DNA of 64,000 nt from Zonotrichia leucophrys gambelii (GCF_028769735.1 NC_088173.1:20524038-20588037); one strand, 5' to 3'; shown: positions 25,721 through 36,300, counted from the stretch's first letter. Notes: a model not told the origin generated them from the sequence alone. A program made the numbers and translations.

Positions 25721-27200
25721 CAGCATTTGGGAAACTCCTGCTGGAACTCTGGAGGGGAATGTAAAGTAATGTAATATCCAGACTGGTTTGTACAGATGTG
25801 ACTCTTCAATCATCTTTCACATTTTGAAGTACAAGTTAAGCCGGAAGGATAAGCTCTGCATACTTATAAACCGATTAGAACTGGACACTCTGGCTTCAAA
25901 TCGTCTTCAAATCATCAGTTCTGGAAAAAAGTTCTGCAGCTTCAAGGATTTTTAATTCCTCATAAGTTTAAGTTGGACCTGAGTTAATGGTTTAACTTTG
26001 CCCAGTTGTTGCTATTATTTTGTACTGCTATGTAACCATTAAGCTTCAGGCTACCAAAGTATTTTATTTCTGGAATACAAATTTGTTCTCTAGAAAAATC
26101 TGACTTTCCAAGGGATGTAAATGCAGTTTCTATTGCTGGAGCTGAGACTAGGTGTGTTCTGTCACTGATTCTTTACTTCCAGGGATAGGGGTGGATTACT
26201 TCAGTGATCCAATGCAGGTACTTGTTTTCTAGATGTCTCCTTTTCTCCTTTGTCAGGTAAGTGGAGAAATTTGGCATCTAACTTGGGATTATAAAAAAGT
26301 GGTGAGTGCCCTAAAACTGTAAATCTCGCAAGATTTTGGTAGAAAACCTGTGTTGTGATAAGAAATTGTTCAGAATTCTGGCTTTAAAGCTCTTAATAGG
26401 GATCCTCAGGGCTGGTGACTATCCCATTACCACAAGTTTGTGTTAGTAACAAGACTCCTACTCTGCCAACTGAACTAACAAAGCAAAAATATTTGAGCAC
26501 GAGCTTTTCCATTGATCTGGTAACTAACTTGTGTTGAATGCTTTTAAAGATACCGTCAAAAATGCTTGTTACATACTTGCTCTTCCCTTTGGCCCTTCAA
26601 GAAAGTCAGCATCTTGATTCAAAAGTTGAAGTGGTGTATGCGGGGAAGTGGAAAGCAGCAGAAGACAGAAAGATCTTTTAGAAGTTGAAGAAACAAGAAA
26701 TCTTGGTTTTAATTTATGGTGAATTAAGGCTGGTGAAAGAAACATTATTTTTCTGGGTACTATTTTGTCTACCAATGAAGACAAAGAATTATTTTAGAAG
26801 CCAATGCCTCTCTGGGGATATGGTAATCACTAATCAAAACTGGGAAGAAGACTCTTAAGAGGAGTGGTCTTGTAGTCAAATATAAGAAAGGAAAATTAAT
26901 TCATCCTACTTTGGTGTTAGGGCACAACTTTAAAAGAACCTGGACAGTTTAGTGTGCAAAAAATACGGGGGTTGTCTCATTCAAAGGAAAACAAATATTG
27001 GAGGCTTTGCTGCTATCCAACACTAGACTGTTCTCCTTAGCTGTTGTTTCTTGAAAATGCAGCCAGAGTTTTATAGTATACATGTGTGGAATAAAGTTAT
27101 TTGTTTTTAGAACTCAGGTTTTGATGTGACTCTGTATGTCAATTTATATAATTTCTATGAAAAGCAGTAAAATGTGACTGTGAAATTCATGCACAATAAA
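25721..27200 (+). other. TMEM192: TMEM192 3' untranslated region
   Basis: After the TAA the sequence is AT-rich, has no splice-consistent coding exon, and reaches canonical AATAAA signals at 27091-27096 and 27195-27200. The 3' UTR is therefore about 1.4-1.5 kb if one of these is used. The exact cleavage site needs transcript data. Confidence 0.65.
27091..27200 (+). terminator. TMEM192: Two AATAAA poly(A) signals ending TMEM192
   Basis: Canonical hexamers occur at 27091-27096 (followed by a T/G-rich stretch) and 27195-27200. They are about 1.4 kb after the stop codon, before the intergenic region shared with APELA. Confidence 0.6.
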
Positions 27201-27740
27201 TGCAACCAAGGAAGAGTGTGAATTCTCTTCTTTCCAAGCTCTTATACATCTGGTTCCAACAGGCAATCTGTGCAGATTTTTCTGTTATGCTGAAGTTCTC
27301 ACAGTGATGTTGGCAGTTAAAACTAGCCGAAAAAGGAAAGCTGTACACTTGTTTTGAAGCTTTAATGTTTCTTTCTATCATGCTTCAGACTTCCTCTGCC
27401 ACTTGTGTTTCTTTCCAAATTGAGAAGGATGCTGCATAGTGAGGCAGAACAGCTTTCCTGTGTTTTGAGGTCATTATTCAAACCTTCCTCTTCTCTCTGA
27501 CTGCTCAAGGTAAACCTTGGATTAACCGATAGTGTTGCTTTCTGTGGAACATGGTAGCTGGAAAAAAGGCAAATATGGCTTGCTGTGCACACACATGTAC
27601 ATCTCCTGCCCTTTAAATGTTACCGTTCCTAAGTACACAAGTGATAACAAATGATAACAACCACCCACCCCTTGCCCCAGTTTTATATATTTATCATACT
27701 CCCAACTCTATCTTGTTTTCTTAGTATCTTTAAACTTTTT
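27201..27740. other. Intergenic after TMEM192
   Basis: AT-rich, no recognised feature apart from short chance frames. Confidence 0.5.
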
Positions 27741-27749
27741 CTTTGGGCA

Positions 27750-28560
27750 GGGTGGAGGCTTTTCACATTTGTATGGGCTCCAGCCAGAAGCTGGTAATCT
27801 TTACTACTCACCCTAAACACTTGAACCTCTGGCCATGGCAGAGCTACAGGGAATTGTCAAGTAGGAGCTGCTGCTGTGTGTGGCAGCCCCAAGCCCCTTG
27901 TCTGCAGCAATGGGGCAAGGCCAGCCTTGTTTGGAGGCAGAAGTACTCCCCAGCCCCAGGTTCCCCTGTGCTGCCTGCCCCAGTGCATGGTGTGGTGTGG
28001 CTGGGTTCTGTGGGCCTGGGCACCAAACCTGTGTTTGGTGCTGTGGGCACCACCCTGCCCCTGGCTGAGCTCACTGCTCTGCAGAAGATGCTCAGGGGGC
28101 CTGTGTGTGCCATCAGCTGCTTGACAGGCCACATGGAAGGGGTGAATGGCTGCTGCTGGGGCTGGGAGATGAAGCTCAGCTGTGACCTTGCTGTGTCTGA
28201 CGTGCCACAGTGCTAAATTGAACAATGACTCCCAATTGTTCTGGTTCTGCAGTATCCTGTTTATCAGACACCTCTGCTGCTGCAAGGCTGGGTGCTGGGG
28301 TGGCCAGTGCTGTCCATGCCCAGTGTGGCAGCCGGGGTGCCTGTCCCTGCAGTGGCAGCACCTGCTCCTGGCCTGGACTGTACTGTCTGATTGAAATCCA
28401 CGGTATGCTGTGCCTGCAGCAAGCACTGGAGCATTGGGTCCAAGCTTCAGAGGGGCAAAATGTGCTGCTCTGTGAGCACAGGGGTTTGCACGTGCTCTGC
28501 TGCAAAGCAGTGCTTTGCTAACCACCAACACAGCCTTGCTTTGGTGAGGTGTGGCAAAGC
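27750..28560. other. GC-rich block with overlapping open frames on both strands, origin unknown
   Basis: The base composition changes sharply to about 55-60% GC with few CpGs and many CTGC/CAGC words. A 224-codon frame on the minus strand (28531-27857) overlaps plus-strand frames of 157 codons (27743-28216) and 98 codons (28225-28521). None shows a known domain, and the stop-poor state on both strands follows from composition. A degraded transposable element or a processed-gene relic is more likely than a gene. Confidence 0.4.
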
Positions 28561-31500
28561 CACAAAGCTGCTACTCTGTACAGCTGAAGTGATACTCTTT
28601 ATGTAACTACAGCTGCTGAAATCCATCGGTATTTGCAGGTCTTGGTAAGAGCTACCTGATTGCAATTGGGGCAGTAGGAAGATAACAAAAGTAAAGTAAT
28701 ATTGCTAATATATGCTAAAACTGTAGCTTAAAAATTAATATATCATTATTTTATAATCTTTTTTATTACTCAGTGCTACCCCAGTAGCTTTTTATTTCTA
28801 GGAAACAAGCATATATACTTTTTAGGTCTGAGAAAATATTTTGTGCCACCTAAGGAATATATTTTCAGGGTTGCCTGAAAAATGCATTCACATTGTGGGG
28901 TTTTAACAATTTTTAGATGAAATGCTGAACTGCGCTAAATATTCTGAACACATGACAGAAAAGATGTGATGGTCTCTTGTGAATGCACATCTTACATGAG
29001 GGAAAACTCTCAATTGGTATTTCTGTTTTGTCTCTCTTAATTGCTCACAGTGGATATTCTATAGAAACACTTCAGTATTTCACTCCTTGAGGGAAATCAC
29101 TGATTGTAAAAGATTTTAACAGGGTTTTCCTGCTGTAAGGTTCTACACTAACATGTGCGTAACTAACATGGAGTTATGCAGGCTTGCTCTACAGGAAGTC
29201 CTTAATCTAAAAAACAAGGTTGCAGCAAGGACCAGAGACTTGGGCAGACAACAGTCTGAAGAGGTAACTCGAGACATGGAAAAGCAGCTTCAGCCTTGGA
29301 ATGAGTTGGGCTTTCTTTCTAAAAGTCATGATGCCCTGTTTGTGCTGTTGGAGTGTTTCCTGCTTTGCACAAATATTTTGCAGCTGATCACTAGCAAGGA
29401 AGAGAAAGGCCAGTAGAAGAGCAAGTAATGAGAGATCAGTGGGCTAATTGTACTGATAGTCAACATTTGAAACTAGTTTGCCATACTAATGTTTCTCCTG
29501 ATAGATGTCAATTTAAATATTTTGTGACCCTTAGCAAAATTTGGCTTTGTGTAGACACTGAGATATTTATAGCATGTGTATGTGGCGTAAGGGAAATATT
29601 TCCAGTCTTTATTCTCCTATAATTTCCTTTTTTCCATACTGGAAAGGGAAGAGGTGAATTGTTTATTATCCTTTGGGAACATGCTAAACTGTTGTTTCTC
29701 ACCAAAGCCTTGCTTTACCTCCGTTTCCTGCTGACCTGCTGTTACAGGACTTAATGAAATGTACTTTCAAATTAAGTTTTCATTTTTCCCATATTACAAC
29801 TATCTACAAGACAAAGAGTTAATTCAACGTTTTAGAAATTCACATTTTGCCTTCCAGAATTTGAGATCTTAATCTATCTTGGGGTCAAGTCTTGCTAGAT
29901 TACATCCATGCAAGCATCAGTTCTGACTTTGAGTAGCCAGCAATTTGTACTTGTGCAAGCTGCCTTCAAACGTACACTGGTGCATGCACAGGGAGAGCTC
30001 AGTCAGTTTGGCTGTTGCAAATAATTTGGACTGTGTCCAAATTATTCAAATTTATAGATGTGATCCCACTGTTATCATGCAAAGCCATTCTTACCACAAG
30101 CCTCATGTTTTGCAATCAAATGAAAAACGATAGTCTCAACAAAGTCAAATGCAAATCTGACTTGAATCAGAATTTTGCATTTTTATAAAGACAGAAGATG
30201 TCAGGAAAACTCTTCCATTATTAATCATTTGTTTGTGTCAGAAATTGAGTAAAAAATTTTCAAACACTGATTCTTATACGAATCCACAGGGGAAATAGGC
30301 AAGCTCTCAATTTTCTTTGGAAGAACTGCTTTTGACAGCTGAAGAATACAGACTTTGAGGAGTGTACAAAATTTATTTCAAATAAGATATTATTTGAAAT
30401 GCATACTATCTTTTTACAAAATATACAATCAACCAGCTAGTTGATAAACATATATCAATTGAAGCTCAGAATTAATGCATTTTTCAAAACAGATGTGATG
30501 GTATCAGAATGCCTTTTAAGAACTGATACTTAGAATAATTTTGTAGACTGAGAGCAGGCATCCCAGGGTGCTGTTTTGTTTTTACTTCTGTGAAGGACCA
30601 TGCATTTATAGTTTTTTGATAGATACATGATTAATTTTTTACCATTTTATCAAAGTTAATTGAATAATTGTCGTTATAGAAAAGATCCAGTGCCACAGTA
30701 GATCCATATACTCATTCATAAGACATAACTGTGAAACAGCTACTCTTCACCTTACTTGCTTTCCCACACTCTTTACCTGTAGTTCTAAACAGAGTTAGCC
30801 AAGGATACATATCAAAGCCAAGGTAAATAAATAATTTTAAAAACATATATAAGTGGTGGAATGCCTTTTTGGAAAACTGCTTTTTTTTTCCCAAGACTCT
30901 AAAGGTTTACCTGCAGGACTGCTTGTTGTTTTAGATAAGTTTGACCACCTTTGTATGATGGTTTTACACAACTCCAGAACTGGGTCTGAAATTACATTTT
31001 ACTTTTTTTTTCATGGAGAGAAATTTTAAACTCCTGCTACACTCTGCCAGTATTAATTCAAGTAAAGTTCTAAGTTCTCAGAGATAAGGGGTTACATATG
31101 CACACTGATTAGAAAGGTTCAGCTATCCAGTTTTTTGACTGCTGTTCTTTCAATTATTAGAAACTATGTGTTGTAAGAAAAAAATAGTCATACCAGATTT
31201 AAACCACAGCACTTCTGATCTTTGATGATCTTTATATATTTTGTAAAAATTGTTGGCATTTCAAATCTAGTGCAATGATTTAAAAATCTGGCTATGTTTT
31301 ATTTTCAGGTTGTTTTAGTTATGCTAATGAAAGGACTACCACGTTATCCTTTATATCCTTCTGCTGATATGGAAGCATGTATTTTTAAGACCAAAACTCA
31401 GACTAAAAGCTCAATGTATTCTTGACCTCCAGTGCTGAAAAGAACAGCCTGTTTTCTGTTTGAAGTCTTCATTCATTGTAGTGCTATGTTCAAATATCCC

Positions 31501-31754
31501 ATTCATTTAAATTACAGGAATAGAGTGCTATGCAACACTGGGGCTGACCAAACAAAGGATTCTTTTCAATGGTCTATTTTTATGCTCTATTTATAATACT
31601 GTAGCTGGTATTTTAGGAAAACTACTATTAAGCAAATAGCTCTGTAGTACTGAATTTTCAAGCATGTTTAAACTGTCTGGTTTGGCAGCCCACTTTAAGA
31701 AAACAAATGATAGGCTTTGCAGTAACAGCTCATTAGACAGGAGGATGGGCTTGA
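28561..31754. other. Intergenic between TMEM192 and APELA, no gene recognised
   Basis: AT-rich. The 3' UTR exon of APELA (minus strand) should lie somewhere between here and 34.7 kb, but no unique acceptor or poly(A) site can be chosen by eye. An 87-codon frame at 29153-29416 (plus) is helical in look but unrecognised. Confidence 0.4.
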
Positions 31755-31905
31755 CCTTAAGGCCTGGCTTGAGAGATCTGAGTTATCAGTTTTGCATGAC
31801 CCTTGGCTAATCTCTTATCTCTGTGTGCTTCAATTCTCTATCTATACAAAGGGATAACACTCTCTTTGCTTTCTTATGTTGTAAACTCTTACTATGCTTT
31901 CTGTA
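31755..31905. mobile_element. Ancient MIR-like SINE relic
   Basis: The order ATGACCCTTGGCTAATCTCT, then CTCTGTGTGCTTCAATTCTC, then CTATACAAAGGGATAACA parallels the MIR core (ACCTTGGGCAAGTCACTTAACCTC, CTGTGCCTCAGTTTCCCC, GTAAAATGGGGATAA). It is heavily diverged, so it is a relic predating birds. Confidence 0.5.
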
Positions 31906-32867
31906 CATGAAGCCAGTGGGACCAGTGGTGTGGTGCTGGCTTTGGTGCTATTACAGTAATGCATTCTATGTTATTATAAAGGTAATTCCATAAAAATGTA
32001 ATGTTAGATGTTAAAACATAAATGTATATATTATTAATATATAAAAGTATAAACAAAAAATGGACTTTCAGAATTCCATACTGGAGTCTGAGACTATTTC
32101 ATCCTAAACACAGCCTGAACTGAGTAGTCAACAGCACTTTCAATTTTACTCAGTCTGAATAATATGTATCACCAAGAGTAGCCTTGGACAGATCCTTCCT
32201 CCTTACTGCCACCGGAAATCTAGCTCAGATCAAAATCTACCTGATATTTGATTTGATCTTTAACTTTCACTAGTGATTGTGAAAGCCAAATCATTTGCAG
32301 GGAATGATTCCACCAGGTAAGTTCATGTACAGTACATCCCCCATCACCACACTTCCCCCCTCCATCACTTTTTAGGGTGTGAGACAGGGGCCTTTAGTTC
32401 AGGTCCAGTGGAATGTGACAGACAGGACTGCTGGAGATGGCACTGTGGTGGCTGTCAGGTCAGCTGTTGTTGATCTGCACTTTTGGCAAACTTCTCTTAT
32501 TGGTTTAACTGTTGCTCCTTTAAAACACTGGAAAGTCCAATATGAAGTTGCTGAGGGAAAAAAGGAAATAAATATTAATGAGAGATTTAGTAGTCTAAAT
32601 AAGTTTCATGCAAAGCAGAATACATTATTTGTGAAACACATGGATGAAACGTGGAATAATATTTCTTAATTTGGAAATTTCAGGTACAAAGCTGAAGAAA
32701 AAAAAAAGACAAAAGCAAGAAGGCTGCTAATATAAAATTTTCTTCCTTTTTTTGTCCCATGCTTTGTGTATGGAACTGATGAAAAATCAAATTCAATCTA
32801 CTAATTTCAAATGCTGCAAGAGGCTGCTATGCTCATTTAGTTTCCAACCACTAGTTGAAATTCAGGC

Positions 32868-33005
32868 TTAAGGCTGCATCCTGTTTGCATCTGCAAATGG
32901 CTCTATCCATATGTACAACTCCACTGAGATCAATAAGATTACTCATGTGAGTCAAGCAACCCAGGCATGTAAATATTTGCTGAATTTGGACTAAAACTAG
33001 AAGGG
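32868..33005. mobile_element. Ancient CR1-L3-like LINE relic
   Basis: TATGTACAACTCCACTGAGA, then TCAATAAGATTACTCATGTG and AGTCAAGCAACCCAGGCATG resemble a diverged element common in reptile genomes (ACTCCATTGAAGTCAATGGGACTACTCATGTGAGTAAAG). Boundaries are approximate. Confidence 0.45.
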
Positions 33006-33950
33006 AATGTAAACGTAGGTGGTAAATCCTACTTAAGATAAAGGATAGCACCCACAATGACTGAAGTTAAGAGAGTTAGTTCAGGTGCCTGTCTCCCCTT
33101 ACTCCCTGGCAGAGATTTACTGAGTTCTAAACATCTTTATGAAGTGGAAGGATCTTCAGCTACATGTCTAAAAAATTTATTGAGAATTAGTAAGTACACT
33201 GTTTTATTTGGTCATTGACTTTTGTTTCAAGAAATCAGCTCCCCAAAGAAAAGGAGATAACATTGAAAATATCTTTTATCTTCATATTCTGTGAGGAAAG
33301 GAATTCCCCAAATAATATGGGGGATGTATGCAGCTACTGCAGTCTAAAGCAAAATGCATTTATTATATGAGGCTTCAGAGCACATTACAGAAAGTGTAGG
33401 TGCTTTCTACACAATTTCCAGACATGGATGTCAGATGTGAGAAAATGTACTCTTCTTAGGAACTGAAGCAAATCATTCTGAATTGATTCTCGAAGAAGCA
33501 ACTGGGCCTAAATTCCTCTGTCCCTCTGTCCATTCCCTGCTGAGTGAATCGATTCAGTGCTTATCTTTTTAGGTTCAAGCTTAAACTGATGATGGAGTAT
33601 CATTTAATCTGTCTCTTGTTTAAATGTAGCTGTGAGGAGACATGGCCTTCAGTAGTAAAGCATCCTTCTGGCATGTCCTTTCTACTTGCATCTCAATTCT
33701 GCCACTCAGTATGAAGCCCATCTGAGATTCACTTTAAGATACAGCAATCTTTTTTTTTCAACCTTACAAACTTGCCAGTTTGGCATCCCATATGCACATT
33801 CCATGTGTTTATGGGCCAGCCCTATAGAGTGGAATAGTACCCTTTTGCATGGCTGTTTTGGGAGTGGTGTAGGTTCTTTTCACCAGGGCAGTTTATGCAT
33901 TGAGAAGACGTTGAGTTTTACTTTAGTCTCCTTTTCACTGCTAACCACTT
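33006..33950. other. Intergenic, nothing recognised
   Basis: AT-rich sequence without recognised exon or repeat; part of the span in which the APELA 3' UTR exon could lie. Confidence 0.4.
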
Positions 33951-34204
33951 AGTAAATCGAAACATCTTGGCTCCAGAGTGCAGATTCTGTCACCGTTTAT
34001 TTAGGGCGCTGACATGCCTGGGGCTACAACATTATTTTAATATATAATGAGTTTCAAAGATGCAAAACTACTGACTGCATGTTTTATTCATTCTTAAATT
34101 GCAAAGAGGGCCCGGTTTCCTTTTGATGCCTACCCTATTAGCATATGCTACCTGTGTGCTTCTGCAGTCACTTAGTATTTGAATGTATCTGCCCTCATCA
34201 GCTA

Positions 34205-34345
34205 TAAAGCATTAATGTTTTGCACTTGTATAGCCTTTCATCCAAGGAGCTGAAAGTCTTTTGCTGACAATGATTAAGAATTACAGTCCCCTTTGAAGTG
34301 GGTTGAGTGCTGCTACCTTCATGTTACTGACGGGCAGAGTGAGGT
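34205..34345 (+). mobile_element. Ancient amniote SINE-like relic next to the APELA CpG island
   Basis: TTTTGCACTTGTATAGCCTT and TCATCCAAGGAGCTGAAAGT, then a degraded stretch with TGACGGGCAGAGTGAGG, parallel a widespread amniote repeat (TATAGCGCCTTTCATCCAAGGATCTCAAAGC). It lies in a stretch (33.96-34.35 kb) that otherwise looks slowly evolving. Confidence 0.45.
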
Positions 34346-34753
34346 GGCTTCGCCCTGCATGCAGCACGGGGGAAGTGTCAGCGCTTGCAGCCCGGAGCAT
34401 CCTCTGCTAGATCCGCTTTGCCCGGCCTTTGCACCAGTGACATCCTGCCCCGCAGCTCTGCCAACAGCCTCGGAGGGCAGCGTTCGGCCCGATTAGCGGG
34501 ATCAGATGTTTTTCACTGCCCCAAGAAGGCATTTGGCAGGGGGGGTGGCCTGGGAGGGGGACAAGGCGGCAGCGGCCGGCGGGACGGGCGCCGCAGCCCC
34601 GGGACAGCGACCGCAACTTTGGCAGCTCCAAAGCCCCGTTCGCAAAGCAAGCGAGGGGAGCCCGTGTGCAGCCACGCCTCGCACGCTGCTCCGAAGGCAG
34701 GAGCGCGTTCCCAGAGACGCTCCCTCCCCGCGGCCCCACACGCGCGGGCTTAC

Positions 34754-34852
34754 CTGGCGGGGCTCAGGGGAAGGGCACCCTGGAGTGGAGCGGCATGCAG
34801 CGCCGGTGCGAGCAGCCGTGCCGGTGCAGCTTCCTGCGCAGCGCCAGGCTGC
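34754..34852 (-). CDS. APELA: APELA exon 2 (mature peptide, stop, start of 3' UTR)
   Basis: The acceptor is TGTCCGCAG, preceded by a TCCC-repeat pyrimidine tract. Coding runs 34852-34764 and encodes the mature peptide core with LRRKLHRHGC and CMPLHSRVPFP, ending in TGA. Ten bases after the stop the exon meets a GTAAGC donor at 34753, so the 3' UTR continues in a downstream exon that I could not place. Confidence 0.93.
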
Positions 34853-35379
34853 CTGCGGACACAGACAGGGAGGGAGGGAGGGAAGCGAAGCATGAGAGGG
34901 GCCGCCGGCAGTGCCGCTCCCCGGGACGGGCCGGCCCCCGCGCTCCCCGGAGCTCCCCGGTGCCCGTGGCCGTGCCCTCCGGTGCCGCCGGCGTTCCCGG
35001 TAGCAAGTCTGCAGCACTTGCCACCTTGGGTCCCACCTTATCCCTGTTCCTCCCCCGCACCTCCCCGCCTCCCTCAAAGTTGCCAGACTCCTGGGATAGG
35101 CGAAGCATCCTCTCCCGCTGCCGCCAGAAGTAGGGATGAAGCGCACAGATGGATGCGCCAGGTCCAAACCCGTCCCGGAGGTCACAAACCGCGTGTGGGA
35201 CGGACACGCCGGAGGTGCCCGCGGCAGGCACAAACCCCCGGGGCCCTGCCCGGCACAAGCAACAAGCATCAAGCAACAAGCAACAAGCTGAGGCATCGCC
35301 TACCTGGCCGCTGTCCGCTGGCTGGGAGGAGGCTCGCCAGGAGCGCCGCCAAGATCCAAAGCAGCAGCTGGAGCCTCAT
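34764..35379 (-). CDS. APELA: APELA (ELABELA/Toddler), apelin receptor ligand precursor (two coding exons)
   Basis: Exons 35379-35304 and 34852-34764 (minus strand) join to 165 nt, 54 residues plus stop, the same length as human APELA. The product is a secreted peptide hormone that signals through the apelin receptor APLNR in early embryo, heart and vessel development. Residues 1-22 form a hydrophobic signal peptide (MRLQLLLWILAALLASLLPASG). The 32-residue mature peptide starts QRP, has dibasic RR sites at 31-32 and 42-43 in the same places as the human furin sites, Cys39 and Cys44, and the invariant C-terminus CMPLHSRVPFP. The start codon has a purine at -3 and matches the family start (MR-Q). 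An in-frame ATG 48 codons upstream, read through an (AC)n repeat, is probably not the real start. A donor just after the stop implies a further 3' UTR exon, as in human. Identity is very sure. Confidence 0.95.
34868..34882 (+). other. G-quadruplex-type run in APELA intron 1
   Basis: Four GGG runs separated by single A residues lie on the plus strand. On the APELA strand the same bases are the (TCCC)n pyrimidine tract 16 nt before the exon 2 acceptor, so the sequence is both a splice element and a possible quadruplex former. Confidence 0.7.
35304..35379 (-). CDS. APELA: APELA coding exon 1 (signal peptide)
   Basis: Twenty-five codons plus one base run from the ATG at 35379 to a GTAGGC donor at 35303. 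They encode the signal peptide and the first mature residues QRP, ending at the same point where the human gene is split. Confidence 0.95.
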
Positions 35380-35397
35380 GTCTGCAGTCACTGCGGA

Positions 35398-35414
35398 GGT
35401 GTGTGTGTGTATGT

Positions 35415-35459
<45 letters not shown>
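35398..35459. repeat. (TG)n/(GA)n microsatellite in the APELA 5' UTR or promoter
   Basis: On the plus strand this is an almost pure GT run with two TAT interruptions, ending in GAGAGAG. On the APELA sense strand it is an (AC)n tract beginning only about 20 nt upstream of the start codon. It is likely polymorphic in length. Confidence 0.95.
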
Positions 35460-35639
35460 TGCTGGCGAGGAAATGCCCGCGGGGCCGTGAGGGGCCGGCA
35501 GCGCCCGCAGCCCCGGCGCTCACATGCCCGTGACAGGCCGGGGACAGGCCCGGCCCTGGCGGGTTAATGATCAGGCCCCACCGAGGCTCCCGGGCTGCGC
35601 TGCGCTCCGGGCCTCCCTCCCTTCCCTGCTCCCTTTCTC

Positions 35640-36300
35640 CCTTTTGCTGTCACTCCCCCTTATTTTCCATAAGCAAACAGCGCAGGAATGAAAAGCCCGT
35701 GTAAACAGCAGCTCCTGTCAATGCGTAGGAGAGAGGAGCCTCTCGAACAATGCGGCCGCTCCACTTTAAATTCAGCCCGGCCAGGAAAAAAACATATGTA
35801 AAACAAGCGCCGATGTTCCCTCCCCCATTTGCAACTGTTTAAACTTTGCATTGCCCATATTGGTCCCACATGCAGACACCAATGGCAGGGGCAGGAAATG
35901 CCCCCCCGACCTTTGTTCCCCCTCCCCAAAGCGGGGGCAGGGAAGCCCCCCAAGCATGGCCCTTGTCCCAGCTCAAATGCTCCCTCTCTTCTCCAAAATA
36001 CCTGCCAAGTTGTGGCCATTCAAAGTGAAACTGGCAGTGCTTAAGGCTAATGGGTGTCTTTTGTACCGTCAACTATTTATAAAGGATCAGAATATTCAGG
36101 AATTAATTTGTGAGGTGTTGTTTTTGGTTTGTTTTTTTTTTACCGTGTAGGGTAAAATAGATATATCTGTTCTAGCAGTGCCAGTTTGAGGCCAGCAGTT
36201 TTGGATGGGACATCCATTTGCATAGCCCACCTGCACACTGCATTATATTTATACTTGATTATGATGAGAGCTCACTTTAACAAACCACTGAAACCAATTG
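35640..36300 (-). promoter_or_regulatory. APELA: Candidate APELA upstream control region
   Basis: Upstream of APELA the CpG island gives way to mixed sequence with a SOX-type AACAATG at 35746-35752, a perfect octamer ATTTGCAT at 36216-36223 (POU family), and a TTTATAAATAG stretch on the minus strand near 36073-36083. APELA is known to be expressed in pluripotent cells, so POU and SOX sites fit, but this is motif reading only. Long frames on the minus strand here (for example 36019-35660) have no recognisable domain. Confidence 0.35.

Larger units (their letters stand above)
34340..35640. promoter_or_regulatory. APELA: CpG island over APELA exons and promoter
   Basis: A GC-rich, CpG-dense block starts and ends sharply within AT-rich flanks and contains both coding exons of APELA. 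It accounts for the long spurious open frames on both strands, the largest 355 codons on the plus strand (34385-35452). Confidence 0.8.

Noticed and set aside
27743..28531. Plus (157 aa) and minus (224 aa) frames as protein genes
   Set aside because: They overlap antiparallel, have no domain, signal or splice context, and the composition alone explains the open frames. Kept only as an unexplained block.
34385..35452. 355-codon open frame on the plus strand
   Set aside because: It lies in the GC-rich island opposite both APELA exons, is low-complexity (Ala, Pro, Arg, Ser, then a Cys-Val run from the TG repeat) and has no domain. The high GC content explains the lack of stops.
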